This document shows positions 14,018 to 22,519 of a stretch of 25,041 nucleotides of DNA, piece by piece. Position 1 is the stretch's first letter, and each line of letters begins with the position of its first letter. This stretch comes from an uncultured Cocleimonas sp. (GTDB lineage: Bacteria; Pseudomonadota; Gammaproteobacteria; Thiotrichales; Thiotrichaceae): the NCBI GenBank assembly GCA_937974135.1, contig CALJIH010000268.1:1-25041 (forward strand), given 5' to 3'. Made by a program: the position numbers and the translations under genes. Under the pieces are notes generated by a model. That model searched no databases. It was not told where the DNA came from and was given only the letters and a program-made list of their open reading frames with translations.

Positions 14018-15010
14018 ATGAACGTTCTACGCAATGATTGGAAAACAGATGAAATAGAATCACTATTTAATCTACCTTTTAATGATTTAATTTTTAAGGC
14101 TCATTCTATTCATAGAGAAAACTTTAATCCTAATGAAGTTCAAATCAGTACTTTATTGAGTATTAAGACAGGTGCTTGTCCAGAAGATTGTTCTTATTGC
14201 TCACAAAGTTCGAAGAACGATACAGGTTTAGAGCGCGAACGTTTATTAGAGCTAAACGAAGTAATTAAAGCTGCCTCAGAAGCTAAAGAGAATGGTGCTA
14301 CGCGCTTTTGTATGGGAGCTGCATGGCGTAATCCTACTGATAAAAGTCTCGATAAAGTCATTGATATGATTAAAGCCGTCAAAGGCATGGGGATGGAAAC
14401 CTGTGTAACTTTAGGTATGTTGGAAAAAGAACAGGCTAATAAGCTAAAAGAAGTTGGTTTGGATTATTACAATCATAACCTTGATACCTCTCCTGAGTTT
14501 TATGGCACAGTTATATCAACTAGAACTTACCAAGATCGTTTAGATACACTCTCGCATGTGCGTGATGCCGGTATCAATGTATGTTCTGGTGGAATTCTAG
14601 GTATGGGTGAAACGCGTCGTGATCGTGCGAGATTGTTACAAGAACTCGCCAATTTACCTCAAGCTCCAGAATCAGTTCCAATCAACGATTTGGTTCAAGT
14701 AAAAGGAACGCCACTAGATGGTATTGACAAACTCGATCCTTTTGAATTTATACGCACCATTGCAGTAGCTCGAATTTTAATGCCAGCTTCTTATGTTCGA
14801 CTATCAGCAGGAAGAACAGAAATGAATGATGAAATGCAAGCTCTATGTTTCTTTGCGGGTGCAAATTCAATGTTCTATGGTGATCGTCTATTGACTACTG
14901 ATAACCCTGAAGAATCAGATGATCAAAAGCTTTTTTCACGTTTAGATATTTCAGCCGAGAAAGCTCATACACAAGCAGCGGATGACGAAGTTGCTAAACA
15001 AATAGCCTAA
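14018..15010 (+). CDS. bioB: Biotin synthase
   Basis: The product has 330 residues (E. coli 346) and aligns with BioB from residue 1. It is a cytoplasmic radical-SAM enzyme that inserts sulfur into dethiobiotin in the last step of biotin synthesis. C54, C58 and C61 (CPEDCSYC) bind the [4Fe-4S] cluster. C98 (RFCMGAAW), C129, C189 (CSGGILGMGET) and R261 (YVRLSAGR) match the ligands of the sacrificial [2Fe-2S] cluster. DYYNHNLDTSPEFYG is also intact, so it should be active. The start has AGG seven bases upstream. No other bio gene is near: it stands alone between rplQ and rpsT. The C-terminus is about 15 residues shorter than in E. coli. Confidence 0.96.
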   Translation: MNVLRNDWKTDEIESLFNLPFNDLIFKAHSIHRENFNPNEVQISTLLSIKTGACPEDCSYCSQSSKNDTGLERERLLELNEVIKAASEAKENGATRFCMGAAWRNPTDKSLDKVIDMIKAVKGMGMETCVTLGMLEKEQANKLKEVGLDYYNHNLDTSPEFYGTVISTRTYQDRLDTLSHVRDAGINVCSGGILGMGETRRDRARLLQELANLPQAPESVPINDLVQVKGTPLDGIDKLDPFEFIRTIAVARILMPASYVRLSAGRTEMNDEMQALCFFAGANSMFYGDRLLTTDNPEESDDQKLFSRLDISAEKAHTQAADDEVAKQIA

Positions 15011-15049
15011 AAGTAGATTAAAATAATTATCAATTCAAAGCAAAAAGAG

Positions 15050-15078
15050 TTGATGTTGAATACTAAATTCAGCATAAT
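15050..15078 (+). promoter_or_regulatory. rpsT promoter
   Basis: TTGATG (15050-15055) and CATAAT (15073-15078) are spaced 17 bp apart and followed by the GC-rich discriminator ACCCGCC, the design of growth-rate-controlled ribosomal promoters. Transcription would start near 15085, giving a leader of about 33 nt before the TTG start codon. The -10 and discriminator resemble those at 570-582. Confidence 0.75.
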
Positions 15079-15117
15079 ACCCGCCTTGTTTTTAAACGCC
15101 CCTGTGGGAGTAGTACT

Positions 15118-15378
15118 TTGCCAAATATAACATCAGCTAAAAAACGTGCTCGTCAATCAGAAGCTAGACGTCAGCACAATAAACACATTCGTTCAGGAAT
15201 GCGTACAACAGTGAAATCTGTTGTTTATGCTATTGAAAAGGGTGACAAAGAAGCAGCTGTAGAAGCTTATAAAGCAGCAGTACCTGCAATTGACTCAAGC
15301 GTGTCAAAAGGTATTCTGCACAAGAATAAAGCTGCTCGTAGCAAAAGCCGTTTAAACGCTAGAATAAAATCAATGTAG
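15118..15378 (+). CDS. rpsT: 30S ribosomal protein S20
   Basis: The product has 86 residues (E. coli 87) with the S20 three-helix pattern: PNITSAKKRARQSEARRQHN, IRSGMRTTVKSVVYAIE, and GILHKNKAARSKSRLNARIK. S20 binds the 5' domain and helix 44 of 16S rRNA. The start codon is TTG at 15118, with GTGGGAG at 15104-15110 seven bases upstream; no in-frame ATG precedes the homology. E. coli rpsT also begins with UUG, and that weak start takes part in S20 autoregulation, so the same control is likely here. It is a single-gene unit with its own promoter and terminator. Confidence 0.97.
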   Translation: MPNITSAKKRARQSEARRQHNKHIRSGMRTTVKSVVYAIEKGDKEAAVEAYKAAVPAIDSSVSKGILHKNKAARSKSRLNARIKSM

Positions 15379-15395
15379 AAAATATCTGCATTCGT

Positions 15396-15423
15396 AAAAA
15401 GCCAGCACTAAGCTGGTTTTTTT
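15396..15423 (+). terminator. rpsT intrinsic terminator
   Basis: GCCAGC (15401-15406) pairs with GCTGGT (15412-15417, one G-T pair) around ACTAA, extended by five A residues before and seven T residues from 15417 to 15423. It lies 18 bp after the rpsT stop. The A and T tracts could let it act in both directions. Confidence 0.88.
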
Positions 15424-15495
15424 ATGCCTAAAATATGGGTAACTAACTCAAGTCAGTCAGTTTAATTAACCAGAAGCCAAGCTTAAAAGTGGCAC

Positions 15496-15514
15496 AAAGT
15501 ACGGGGGTGTCTTT
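15496..15514 (-). repeat. 19-nt dispersed repeat, copy A
   Basis: Read on the minus strand this is AAAGACACCCCCGTACTTT. It matches copies B (16729-16747) and C (24901-24919) at 17 of 19 positions, differing only at the two bases before ACTTT. Copy A faces copy B as an inverted repeat around the M28-like gene. Beyond the core on the minus strand there is also a CCACTTTTA that recurs in copy B. The rest of 15424-15647 holds no gene or clear promoter that I can see. Confidence 0.75.
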
Positions 15515-15647
15515 TCTTTTAAACGTAAATGCGTAAGTTTTATACAAGTTCAATCATTAATCGGTCTGCATCGCCCTTTTACACTTATTTATATGTAAGC
15601 CTGCATGCTTTATGTGACATTGCTATTTTGCCTTAAACAAACTTGCA

Positions 15648-16712
15648 ATGTCCCCATCATTATCAAAACGATTTACCCAGAAGTTGATTGACTGGCTAGT
15701 CGCATTTTGTGCTTCAATGCTGATTTTGTGGTTTGTCATAACACAGCCCGTACTCAATCATTCTGTGAAAGAAGCTCCTCAAATTGTAGATACTCAAAGA
15801 TTAAAACAACACGTAAAACTGCTTACGGGTGGGTATGCACCGAGAACTATCAATTACGATAATTTGAATAGTGCTGCTGATTATATATATCGTCAATTTT
15901 TGACAGTTGGTATTCCTGAATATCAATCGATCAATACCATTACTAAGCAATACAAAAACGTTTCTTTACAAATAGGGCCTGATACACAGGAATTGTATGT
16001 AATTGGTGCTCACTATGATGCTGAAGATGATTCAATAGATACCGAAGGTAATGCTAGTGGTATTGCGACTTTGATCGAATTAGCACGCCATTTGGCTGAA
16101 AATTATCAGAAGTTAGACATTGGTGTTATCTTAATTGCTTATCCTTTATCAATGAATCAAACAGATAATGAGGTTAATACAGGGAGTTATTTTCATGCTC
16201 AGTCTCTAAAGAAAGCGAATAAAAAAATTCGTCTTATGGTTTCTTTGGATAGTGTCGGACAAAGAAAAACGGAGACTAGCAATAAGCATCCCTATAAGTT
16301 TATGGATTTTTTATACCCAAAAAAAGAAAATGAGATGAATGTCGTTGGGCGTTTCAAAGACTTTGCTAATATTCGTGAACTAAAAAAGGAATTTAATAAC
16401 TCATCGGTACTGTCGCTTAAAACACATAATCTCCCAGAGAGCTTTAATAAATCACATTCAAGTGACCATATTAATTACTGGAAACAGGGCTTCCCAGCTG
16501 TATTAATCAGTGATCATGTATACTCAGATAAAAATATAGACCCAGACTACAAATCCAAAGTCAATCCACAAGATCGACTTGATTATGAAAAAATGGCAAG
16601 TTTAGTTAATGGTCTTTTTCAGGTAATTGTACAACAGTCTAAAGATAATCAAGACAAAACCCAATTGGCACATCAATCTAAAGATAAAAAAATAAACCCT
16701 TTGCTGCAATAG
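15648..16712 (+). CDS. Membrane-anchored M28-fold protein, probably catalytically inactive
   Basis: This 354-residue protein has one hydrophobic segment at about 13-32 (signal anchor, so the rest is probably periplasmic) and a zinc-aminopeptidase-like M28 domain at about 75-325. GAHYD (H122, D124), SLDSVG (D201) and SSDHINYW (H274) keep three of the usual metal-ligand positions. The bridging Asp of the DDxASG motif is Gly134 (TEGNASG), and the Glu-Glu pair that follows AYxx in active enzymes is Ser168-Met169 (AYPLSM). Spacing around these changes is conserved, so they look like substitutions and not misalignment. I infer a pseudoenzyme, perhaps a binding protein. There is no good ribosome-binding site before the ATG. 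The gene is flanked by inverted copies A and B of the 19-nt repeat. Its substrate or partner is unknown. Confidence 0.75.
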   Translation: MSPSLSKRFTQKLIDWLVAFCASMLILWFVITQPVLNHSVKEAPQIVDTQRLKQHVKLLTGGYAPRTINYDNLNSAADYIYRQFLTVGIPEYQSINTITKQYKNVSLQIGPDTQELYVIGAHYDAEDDSIDTEGNASGIATLIELARHLAENYQKLDIGVILIAYPLSMNQTDNEVNTGSYFHAQSLKKANKKIRLMVSLDSVGQRKTETSNKHPYKFMDFLYPKKENEMNVVGRFKDFANIRELKKEFNNSSVLSLKTHNLPESFNKSHSSDHINYWKQGFPAVLISDHVYSDKNIDPDYKSKVNPQDRLDYEKMASLVNGLFQVIVQQSKDNQDKTQLAHQSKDKKINPLLQ

Positions 16713-16728
16713 ATTAATTAAGGTTAAA

Positions 16729-16747
16729 AAAGACACCCCCCCACTTT
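16729..16747 (+). repeat. 19-nt dispersed repeat, copy B
   Basis: AAAGACACCCCCCCACTTT, 17 bp after the stop of the M28-like gene, is the inverted partner of copy A. Five of its C residues (16738-16742) can pair with GGGGG at 16750-16754 around ACTTTTA, giving a short hairpin. No T run follows, so it is a poor intrinsic terminator. Confidence 0.75.
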
Positions 16748-16803
16748 TAGGGGGTTATCAAAATTATCAGCATACTGGTAATTATCTTTAGGCTTTAATA
16801 TTT

Positions 16804-16841
16804 TATTCTTAAAAGCCTCTGTTGGAGAGTTTTTAAGAATA
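16804..16841 (-). terminator. Long hairpin after the fad operon, possible terminator
   Basis: TATTCTTAAAA (16804-16814) and TTTTAAGAATA (16831-16841) are perfect 11-bp complements. Inside them CTCT and AGAG form a further 4-bp stem with loop GTTGG. The structure starts two bases after the stop of the minus-strand bifunctional gene. There is no U tract beyond the stem, so it may be an mRNA 3' stabiliser more than a classical terminator. It lies between two convergent genes and could serve both. Confidence 0.45.
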
Positions 16842-16843
16842 GA

Positions 16844-18802
16844 TTAGTTAGCTTCATTCAATGCATTCATTGGACCACCTCTGAACGGTGCGAATCCGGT
16901 ACCAAAAATTACACCTGCATCTAATAAGTCAGCATCTTCAACGATGCCTTCGTCTAAACACTTCTGTGATTCATTGGTGAGTTTATCAATCAGGCGGTTT
17001 TGTAATTGTTGCATGTCACCACTCCAATCGTTGTCATTTGTTTTTTGTTTTTTTCCGTTTTTCCATTGGTAGAATCCTTCGCCAGATTTTTTACCTAACT
17101 TGCCCGCAGCTACTTCACTATCCAAAGTGTTTGGTAAAGTAACGCCGACTGTATCTGCAAGAATCTTACCCACATGTAGGCAGATGTCTAAACCAACGGT
17201 ATCCGCTAATTCTAACGGTCCCATTGGCATGCCATAATCTACTGCCGCTTTATCAACGACTGAAACAGGAATACCTTCTTGTTGTGCGGTCACACCCTCC
17301 AAAATATAAGGCATCAAAATACGATTGATTAAGAAACCAGGAGAACTTTTAACAGGCAAGGGTAATTTGCCAATATGAGCGCCAAAAGACTGTGCTTGTT
17401 TGATAACCGTAGCATTGGTTTTTTTCGGGGTATAAATAATCTCTAATAATGGCATTTTGAAAACTGGGTTAAAGAAATGCAGTCCAACCAATCGTTGTGG
17501 TTTCTTCATAACTTTCGCAATATCATTCAAAGGAATACTCGAGGTATTGGTGGCGATGATTGCATCTTTTTTGGCTTTCGCTTCAACGTCTTTAAAGATA
17601 GATTGTTTGGCTTCAAGATTTTCGTAAATCGCTTCTATAATAACATCGGCACTTTTAATACCATGACCATGAAGGTCAGGATTTAAATTATCTTGCGCTT
17701 GCATAATACGAAATTTATCTTTGCGGTAACGTCGTTTAAAACCTTTTGTGGCTCTACCCATCACGCGTCCTAAAGCATCAGTGCTAATATCTTGTATTGT
17801 TACTTTCATGCCCTGCATAGCACACCATGCGGCAATATCACCACCCATGACACCACCACCAATAACGTGAACGTGTTTTGGAGTAAATAAATTTTTATCT
17901 CCGAGTGATTTCAAACGATTTTGTAAAAAGAAAACACGAGCTAGGTTTCTAGCTGTATCTGTCATACCCAGTTGTAAAACAGATTCCGCTTCTGCGGCGT
18001 ACATCTCATTACCAGCACTGCCGTGAGTTTCCCAAAGATTAATTAAAGCATAGGGAGCAGGGTAGTGCTCTTGAATTGCTTTTGATGAGACTTGTTTGCG
18101 CATTTGCATCGCTACTACTTTACGCATTGGGCCCATTTCAAGTAACTTCGCACTTTTAGGTGCTTGTTTTTTTGCAGGCTTACGAAGCACTAGTTGAATT
18201 GCGCTACTCCGTAGTTGTCTTATAGGAACACACATGTCAGCGAGCCCCATTTTTTTCGCTTGGCGTGGGAGAATATTTTTACCCGTCAGCATCATTGGCA
18301 TTGCTTGAAGTACACCAATTTTTCTGATTGAACGCACTGTGCCACCAAAACCAGGATGAATACCCAGCTTAACTTCTGGAAGTGAAAGTTTGGTAGAAGG
18401 AGCATCATCAACAATGATGTAATCGCAAGATAAGGCAACTTCTAATCCACCGCCCATACAAAAACCTTCAACCATCGCCACAGTAGGTATCGATAAGTCT
18501 TCAAGCTTTTGACACGCGGTGTGCCCCGCTTGAATAAAGGCTTTAGCTTCTTCAGGATCGGTAATCTCACGGAATTTCTTAACATCAGCACCCGCGATAA
18601 AACCAGTTGATTTACCCGAACACAGAATCATTCCTTTAACACTTAATTTAGCTACTTCATCGCAAGCATTATCCAATTCTGTTACAACTTCTGGGTTGAT
18701 TACATTAGCAGCTTCACCTTTGACATCAATTTTTAACCAAGCGATATCATCTTCAATAGTTAGGGAAAAGTGTTTGAAACCTTTTAATAAATTCTTAGCC
18801 AT
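16844..18802 (-). CDS. FadJ/FadB-like enoyl-CoA hydratase/3-hydroxyacyl-CoA dehydrogenase
   Basis: From the ATG at 18802 the product has 652 residues. The start has GGAGG ten bases upstream within the end of the thiolase gene, and upstream codons overlap that gene. The N-terminal crotonase domain (about 10-195) has AGAD for the oxyanion hole and both catalytic glutamates, E121 (GGGLE) and E143 (LPEVKLG). The dehydrogenase part has the NAD motif GGGVMGG (315-321), TNTSS (418-422), H442 in HFFNPV and E454. It should hydrate trans-2-enoyl-CoA and oxidise the 3-hydroxyacyl-CoA with NAD. It is shorter than E. coli FadB (729) or FadJ (714), ending soon after GFAPFRGGP, with no sign of a frameshift. 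It is last in the fad operon. Which E. coli paralogue it replaces is unclear. Confidence 0.9.
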   Translation of the reverse strand: MAKNLLKGFKHFSLTIEDDIAWLKIDVKGEAANVINPEVVTELDNACDEVAKLSVKGMILCSGKSTGFIAGADVKKFREITDPEEAKAFIQAGHTACQKLEDLSIPTVAMVEGFCMGGGLEVALSCDYIIVDDAPSTKLSLPEVKLGIHPGFGGTVRSIRKIGVLQAMPMMLTGKNILPRQAKKMGLADMCVPIRQLRSSAIQLVLRKPAKKQAPKSAKLLEMGPMRKVVAMQMRKQVSSKAIQEHYPAPYALINLWETHGSAGNEMYAAEAESVLQLGMTDTARNLARVFFLQNRLKSLGDKNLFTPKHVHVIGGGVMGGDIAAWCAMQGMKVTIQDISTDALGRVMGRATKGFKRRYRKDKFRIMQAQDNLNPDLHGHGIKSADVIIEAIYENLEAKQSIFKDVEAKAKKDAIIATNTSSIPLNDIAKVMKKPQRLVGLHFFNPVFKMPLLEIIYTPKKTNATVIKQAQSFGAHIGKLPLPVKSSPGFLINRILMPYILEGVTAQQEGIPVSVVDKAAVDYGMPMGPLELADTVGLDICLHVGKILADTVGVTLPNTLDSEVAAGKLGKKSGEGFYQWKNGKKQKTNDNDWSGDMQQLQNRLIDKLTNESQKCLDEGIVEDADLLDAGVIFGTGFAPFRGGPMNALNEAN

Positions 18803-18804
18803 TA

Positions 18805-20103
18805 TTATACTGCCTCCACTAACATTGAGCCGCCTTGTCCACCACCGATACACAGTGAAGCGATACCTTTTTTAGCATTTTCACGTTGCAAAGTATTTGC
18901 TAAATGTAAAATGATCCTAGCGCCACTGGTACCCACAGGATGCCCTAATGACACAGCACCACCATCAACATTCAAACGCTCATTTGGAATCTCTCCAACA
19001 ACTTTGGCTAAACCCATTTCATTTTTACAATAATCGGTATCGTTTAATGCCATTACGCAAGCTTGTACTTGCGCAGCAAATGCTTCATTGATTTCCCAAT
19101 AATCTATATTCTTGATATTGAGTTTATGTTGTTCTAAGGTTTTTGCGATAGCATGTGCAGGTCCTAAACCCATTTCAGCAGGACTTAGGCCAGCCCATTG
19201 TGCCGCACTGAGTTTTGCAATAGGTTTTAAACCATGTTTTTTAACCGCATCATCGCTGGCTAATATAATACTGGTCGCCCCATCCGTAATTTGGGAGCTA
19301 TTTGCTGGAGTTACCTTGCCGTAAGGTCTATCAAAGAATGGCTTTAGTTTGGCAAGTTTTTCCATAGAGCTATCTGGTCTAACGCCGTCGTCTTCTAAGT
19401 AAACATTACCTTTATCATCGTAAATTGCTTCGATCTCGTCCATATGTCCAGCTTCCATAGCAGCTGTCAAACGCAAATGACTTTGCACCGAATATCCGTC
19501 CATTTCTTCACGGCTAATATTAAATCGATATGCTAAGTTTTCAGCAGTCTGTCCCATATTGAGGCCGCATACAGGGTCCGTAAGACCTCGCATTAAAGCA
19601 ATAATGGGTGAAAAGTAACGACCTTTTAATTTACTTAAGGCTTTTACTTTATCAACAGGTGACTTCGCTCTGTTCCAATTGGCTAGCCAATGCACCATGT
19701 CCGGTCTTAGTAATAACGGTGCGCGACTCATAGCATCTACGCCACCTGCTAGTACTAAATCAGAATAACCATGTGAGATATTTCTAACGGCATTATCAAC
19801 CGCTTGCATTCCAGAGGCACAATTACGTTGTACTGTATATGCTGTTAATTTATCGCCACCACCGATACGAAGTGCAAGAATACGAGCTATATTAGCTTCG
19901 TCTTCACTTGGCATCATGCAACCATAAACTACTTCATCAAGATCCGATGCCGCAAATGGTTGTCTAAGCATTAATGGATTACTCGCACCTAGTGCTAGAT
20001 CAATCGCACTAAATAAGCCTGGCTTACCTCTTGCTTTTAAAAAGGGTGTACGCGCACCATCAACTAAATAAACGTCTCTGGCTACTGCTTTGGTTTTAGC
20101 CAT
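18805..20103 (-). CDS. Acetyl-CoA C-acyltransferase (3-ketoacyl-CoA thiolase, FadI-like)
   Basis: From the ATG at 20103 the product has 432 residues, near E. coli FadI (436). It cleaves 3-ketoacyl-CoA with CoA to acetyl-CoA and a shortened acyl-CoA. Thiolase active-site residues are all present: C95 in NCASGMQAV, the NEAFAAQ motif at 339-345, H388 in GHPVGTSGAR and C418 in CIGGGQGG. GAGG nine bases before the ATG is the ribosome-binding site. The start overlaps the fadE stop by eight bases (ATGGCTAA), so translation is probably coupled. The stop lies two bases before the bifunctional gene. The insertion at about 130-180 suggests the long, membrane-associated trifunctional-type thiolase; this is inferred. 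Confidence 0.92.
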   Translation of the reverse strand: MAKTKAVARDVYLVDGARTPFLKARGKPGLFSAIDLALGASNPLMLRQPFAASDLDEVVYGCMMPSEDEANIARILALRIGGGDKLTAYTVQRNCASGMQAVDNAVRNISHGYSDLVLAGGVDAMSRAPLLLRPDMVHWLANWNRAKSPVDKVKALSKLKGRYFSPIIALMRGLTDPVCGLNMGQTAENLAYRFNISREEMDGYSVQSHLRLTAAMEAGHMDEIEAIYDDKGNVYLEDDGVRPDSSMEKLAKLKPFFDRPYGKVTPANSSQITDGATSIILASDDAVKKHGLKPIAKLSAAQWAGLSPAEMGLGPAHAIAKTLEQHKLNIKNIDYWEINEAFAAQVQACVMALNDTDYCKNEMGLAKVVGEIPNERLNVDGGAVSLGHPVGTSGARIILHLANTLQRENAKKGIASLCIGGGQGGSMLVEAV

Positions 20104-22519
20104 GGAATAATTCCTCTTTGGTAAAGTGGTCAACACGTATTGCTTCTCGTGTTGCAGCATAAAGCTCTTCCAGTTGTTGACCTTCTTCTTTGTTAATTAA
20201 TTCTTTTTCTACTGCTTCTACGATGCGTTCGGCATGTGTAATAGCATCTAATTTTTCTGCTTTATTAAGTTGCTTGAATTTATATTCAAGATCTTTAGCT
20301 TCTATGGCTAATTTAAATGCATGCTCAATTCTACCCACCGCATCTTTAGGATCATCAGTAATGTAACAGCCCTCAGTTAATCGATCTCTGGTTGGTGAAG
20401 GTTTCAAGCCAAGTCTTGCAACCTGGTGGATTAACTTATCTGAAGGTGGCGAGAAAGGTTTGCCGAAAGGAAACATAAAAAATCTCAAAATTTTAGCAAA
20501 GAATGAGAAAGGTAAATTATAAAATAGTGCCAACATCGCTTGTTGTGCGTCATGCATAGAAGTTTCGCAAGCATATTCTAATAGTGGCAAATCTGCTTCT
20601 GGTTCTCCTTGATCTTCAAAATGCTTCAACGCCGCAGAACACATATACATATTTGATAACACATCTGCGAAACGTCCTGAGAGGCGCTCTTTACGTTTTA
20701 AATTTCCACCTAAAGTAAGCAGTGCATAATCAGTGAGTAAGGCAAAACCTGCACTTAAACGAATTAAACGACGATAGTATTTACGAGTACACGGGGTACC
20801 AGGTACTTCAAAAATAGCATTTGTAAGTCCAAACCAAAGACTTCTAGAAAGATTACTGACCACAAAACCAATATGACTAAACAATTTGGCATCTAATGTT
20901 TTGAGATCATTTTCTTGCGTTGCCTTCATGATATCTAAAAGATAAGGATGACAACGAATAGAACCTTGTCCGAATACGATTAATGAGCGCGTTAAAATAT
21001 TGGCTCCTTCTACGGTTATTGCAATCGGGATTGCTTGATAGCCGCGGCCAATAAAGTTTGAAGGACCTAAACAAATTCCCGAACCACCTTGGATATCCAT
21101 TGAATCATTAATAACGGTGCGCATTCTTTCAGTCATTTGATATTTAAGTAATGCAGTAACAACTGCAGGGCGTTGGCCATTATCAAGCGCAGTAGTAGTT
21201 AATCTGCGCGCAGCATCCATCAAATAGGTATTACCAAGGATGTTTGCCAATGGCTCTTCGATACCTTCAAAGTGGCCGATAGATAAACCAAATTGTTTTC
21301 GTACACGCGCATAAGCACCTGTGTAACGACTCACTAGTTTTGCCGCGCCTGTAGATTGCGCTGGTAATGAAATACCGCGACCTTCACCTAAACATTCCAC
21401 CAACATTTTCCAACCCATGCCGACTTTATCAACACCACCGATTAAATAATCCATAGGAATAAAAACATCTTTACCCCAGTTAGGGCCATTCATAAACGTA
21501 GAATTCAAAGTGAAATGGCGTTTTCCAATATCGATACCATCAGTATCAGTTGGGATTAATGCCACTGTAATACCAATATGATCACCGTCTCGTTCTACGT
21601 CCTCATCCAGTAAATTATCAGGATCATAAAGTTGGAAAGCTAATCCTAATAATGAAGCAACAGGTGCTAATGTGATATAACGTTTTTCCCAATTTAGACG
21701 AATACCCAATACATCTTTTTCGCCATTGAAATCCTGTTTACACACAATTCCCGTATCTGGAATTGCGCCCGCATCACTACCAGCTTCTGGGCCAGTAAGT
21801 GCAAAACAGGGGATCTCTTTACCAATCGCAAGTCGTGGTAAGTAATGATCGCGTTGTTCTTGAGTACCGTATTTTATTAACAATTCACCAGGGCCCAATG
21901 AGTTAGGCACCATAATGGTGACTCCGGCACTGATACTTCTACCAGACACTTTCATCACGACTTGTGAGTGAGCATGTGCAGAAAAACCTAAGCCCCCGTA
22001 TTCTTTAGGAATGATCATGCCTAAGAATTTATTCTTTTTAATGAAGTCCCAAACTTCAGGAGGTAGATCGAGCAACTCATGCGTGATTTTCCAATCATCT
22101 AGCATTTCACAAAGTTCTTCTACGGGACCATCAATAAATGCTTGTTCTTCATCGGTTAAGGTTGTTAATGATAAATCCCTTAAACGGCTAAAATCTGGTT
22201 TACCTGAAAAAAGCTCTGCATCCCACCATACATTACCACCATCTAAGGCCTCTTGTTCGGTGCGAGATATCTTTGGTAAATTGGCTTTAAGTAACTTCAT
22301 CGCTGGCCGACTGACTAAATTCTGTCGTAAGACCGGAATATTGATTAATGCCAGAATGGCTAAAGCAGGTATCCATACACACCACATCCACGGACTTAAC
22401 GTTCCTGAAAATGCGCTAATAATTAACCAAGCGCCAATCATTATCGTGGCAAATAAAAGCGGTAAGCGAAGATAACCAATAACACCGATAATGATAATAA
22501 GTAGTAGTAACCAAAGCAT
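20096..22519 (-). CDS. fadE: Acyl-CoA dehydrogenase, long FadE type
   Basis: The product has 807 residues (E. coli FadE 814) and matches it throughout. It catalyses the first, FAD-dependent step of beta-oxidation, acyl-CoA to trans-2-enoyl-CoA. Two hydrophobic stretches at about 2-38 and 44-62 anchor it in the inner membrane. The N-terminal region has WWDAELFSGKPDF, and the dehydrogenase core has IIPKEYGGLGFSAHAHS, PCFALTGPEAGSDAGAIPDT and AITVEGANILTRS, where E504 aligns with the acyl-CoA dehydrogenase catalytic Glu. The C-terminal 250 residues are the FadE-specific domain (PSDKLIHQVARL). AGGAG six bases before the ATG supports the start. It leads the fad operon. I could not identify a FadR or PsrA operator in 22520-22631. 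Confidence 0.96.
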   Translation of the reverse strand: MLWLLLLIIIIGVIGYLRLPLLFATIMIGAWLIISAFSGTLSPWMWCVWIPALAILALINIPVLRQNLVSRPAMKLLKANLPKISRTEQEALDGGNVWWDAELFSGKPDFSRLRDLSLTTLTDEEQAFIDGPVEELCEMLDDWKITHELLDLPPEVWDFIKKNKFLGMIIPKEYGGLGFSAHAHSQVVMKVSGRSISAGVTIMVPNSLGPGELLIKYGTQEQRDHYLPRLAIGKEIPCFALTGPEAGSDAGAIPDTGIVCKQDFNGEKDVLGIRLNWEKRYITLAPVASLLGLAFQLYDPDNLLDEDVERDGDHIGITVALIPTDTDGIDIGKRHFTLNSTFMNGPNWGKDVFIPMDYLIGGVDKVGMGWKMLVECLGEGRGISLPAQSTGAAKLVSRYTGAYARVRKQFGLSIGHFEGIEEPLANILGNTYLMDAARRLTTTALDNGQRPAVVTALLKYQMTERMRTVINDSMDIQGGSGICLGPSNFIGRGYQAIPIAITVEGANILTRSLIVFGQGSIRCHPYLLDIMKATQENDLKTLDAKLFSHIGFVVSNLSRSLWFGLTNAIFEVPGTPCTRKYYRRLIRLSAGFALLTDYALLTLGGNLKRKERLSGRFADVLSNMYMCSAALKHFEDQGEPEADLPLLEYACETSMHDAQQAMLALFYNLPFSFFAKILRFFMFPFGKPFSPPSDKLIHQVARLGLKPSPTRDRLTEGCYITDDPKDAVGRIEHAFKLAIEAKDLEYKFKQLNKAEKLDAITHAERIVEAVEKELINKEEGQQLEELYAATREAIRVDHFTKEELFHG

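Noticed and set aside
16736..16754. CCCCC/GGGGG hairpin as terminator of the M28-like gene
   Set aside because: The stem is only 5 bp and no T tract follows. The C run is better explained as part of repeat copy B.
16844..16900. C-terminal truncation of the bifunctional beta-oxidation enzyme relative to E. coli FadB
   Set aside because: No remnant of the missing 50 residues is visible in other frames downstream, and a hairpin follows the stop within three bases. It looks like a naturally shorter form.
22011..22475. Open frame of 154 codons on the plus strand
   Set aside because: It lies wholly antisense to the well-conserved fadE and has no homology I recognise or a suitable ribosome-binding site.
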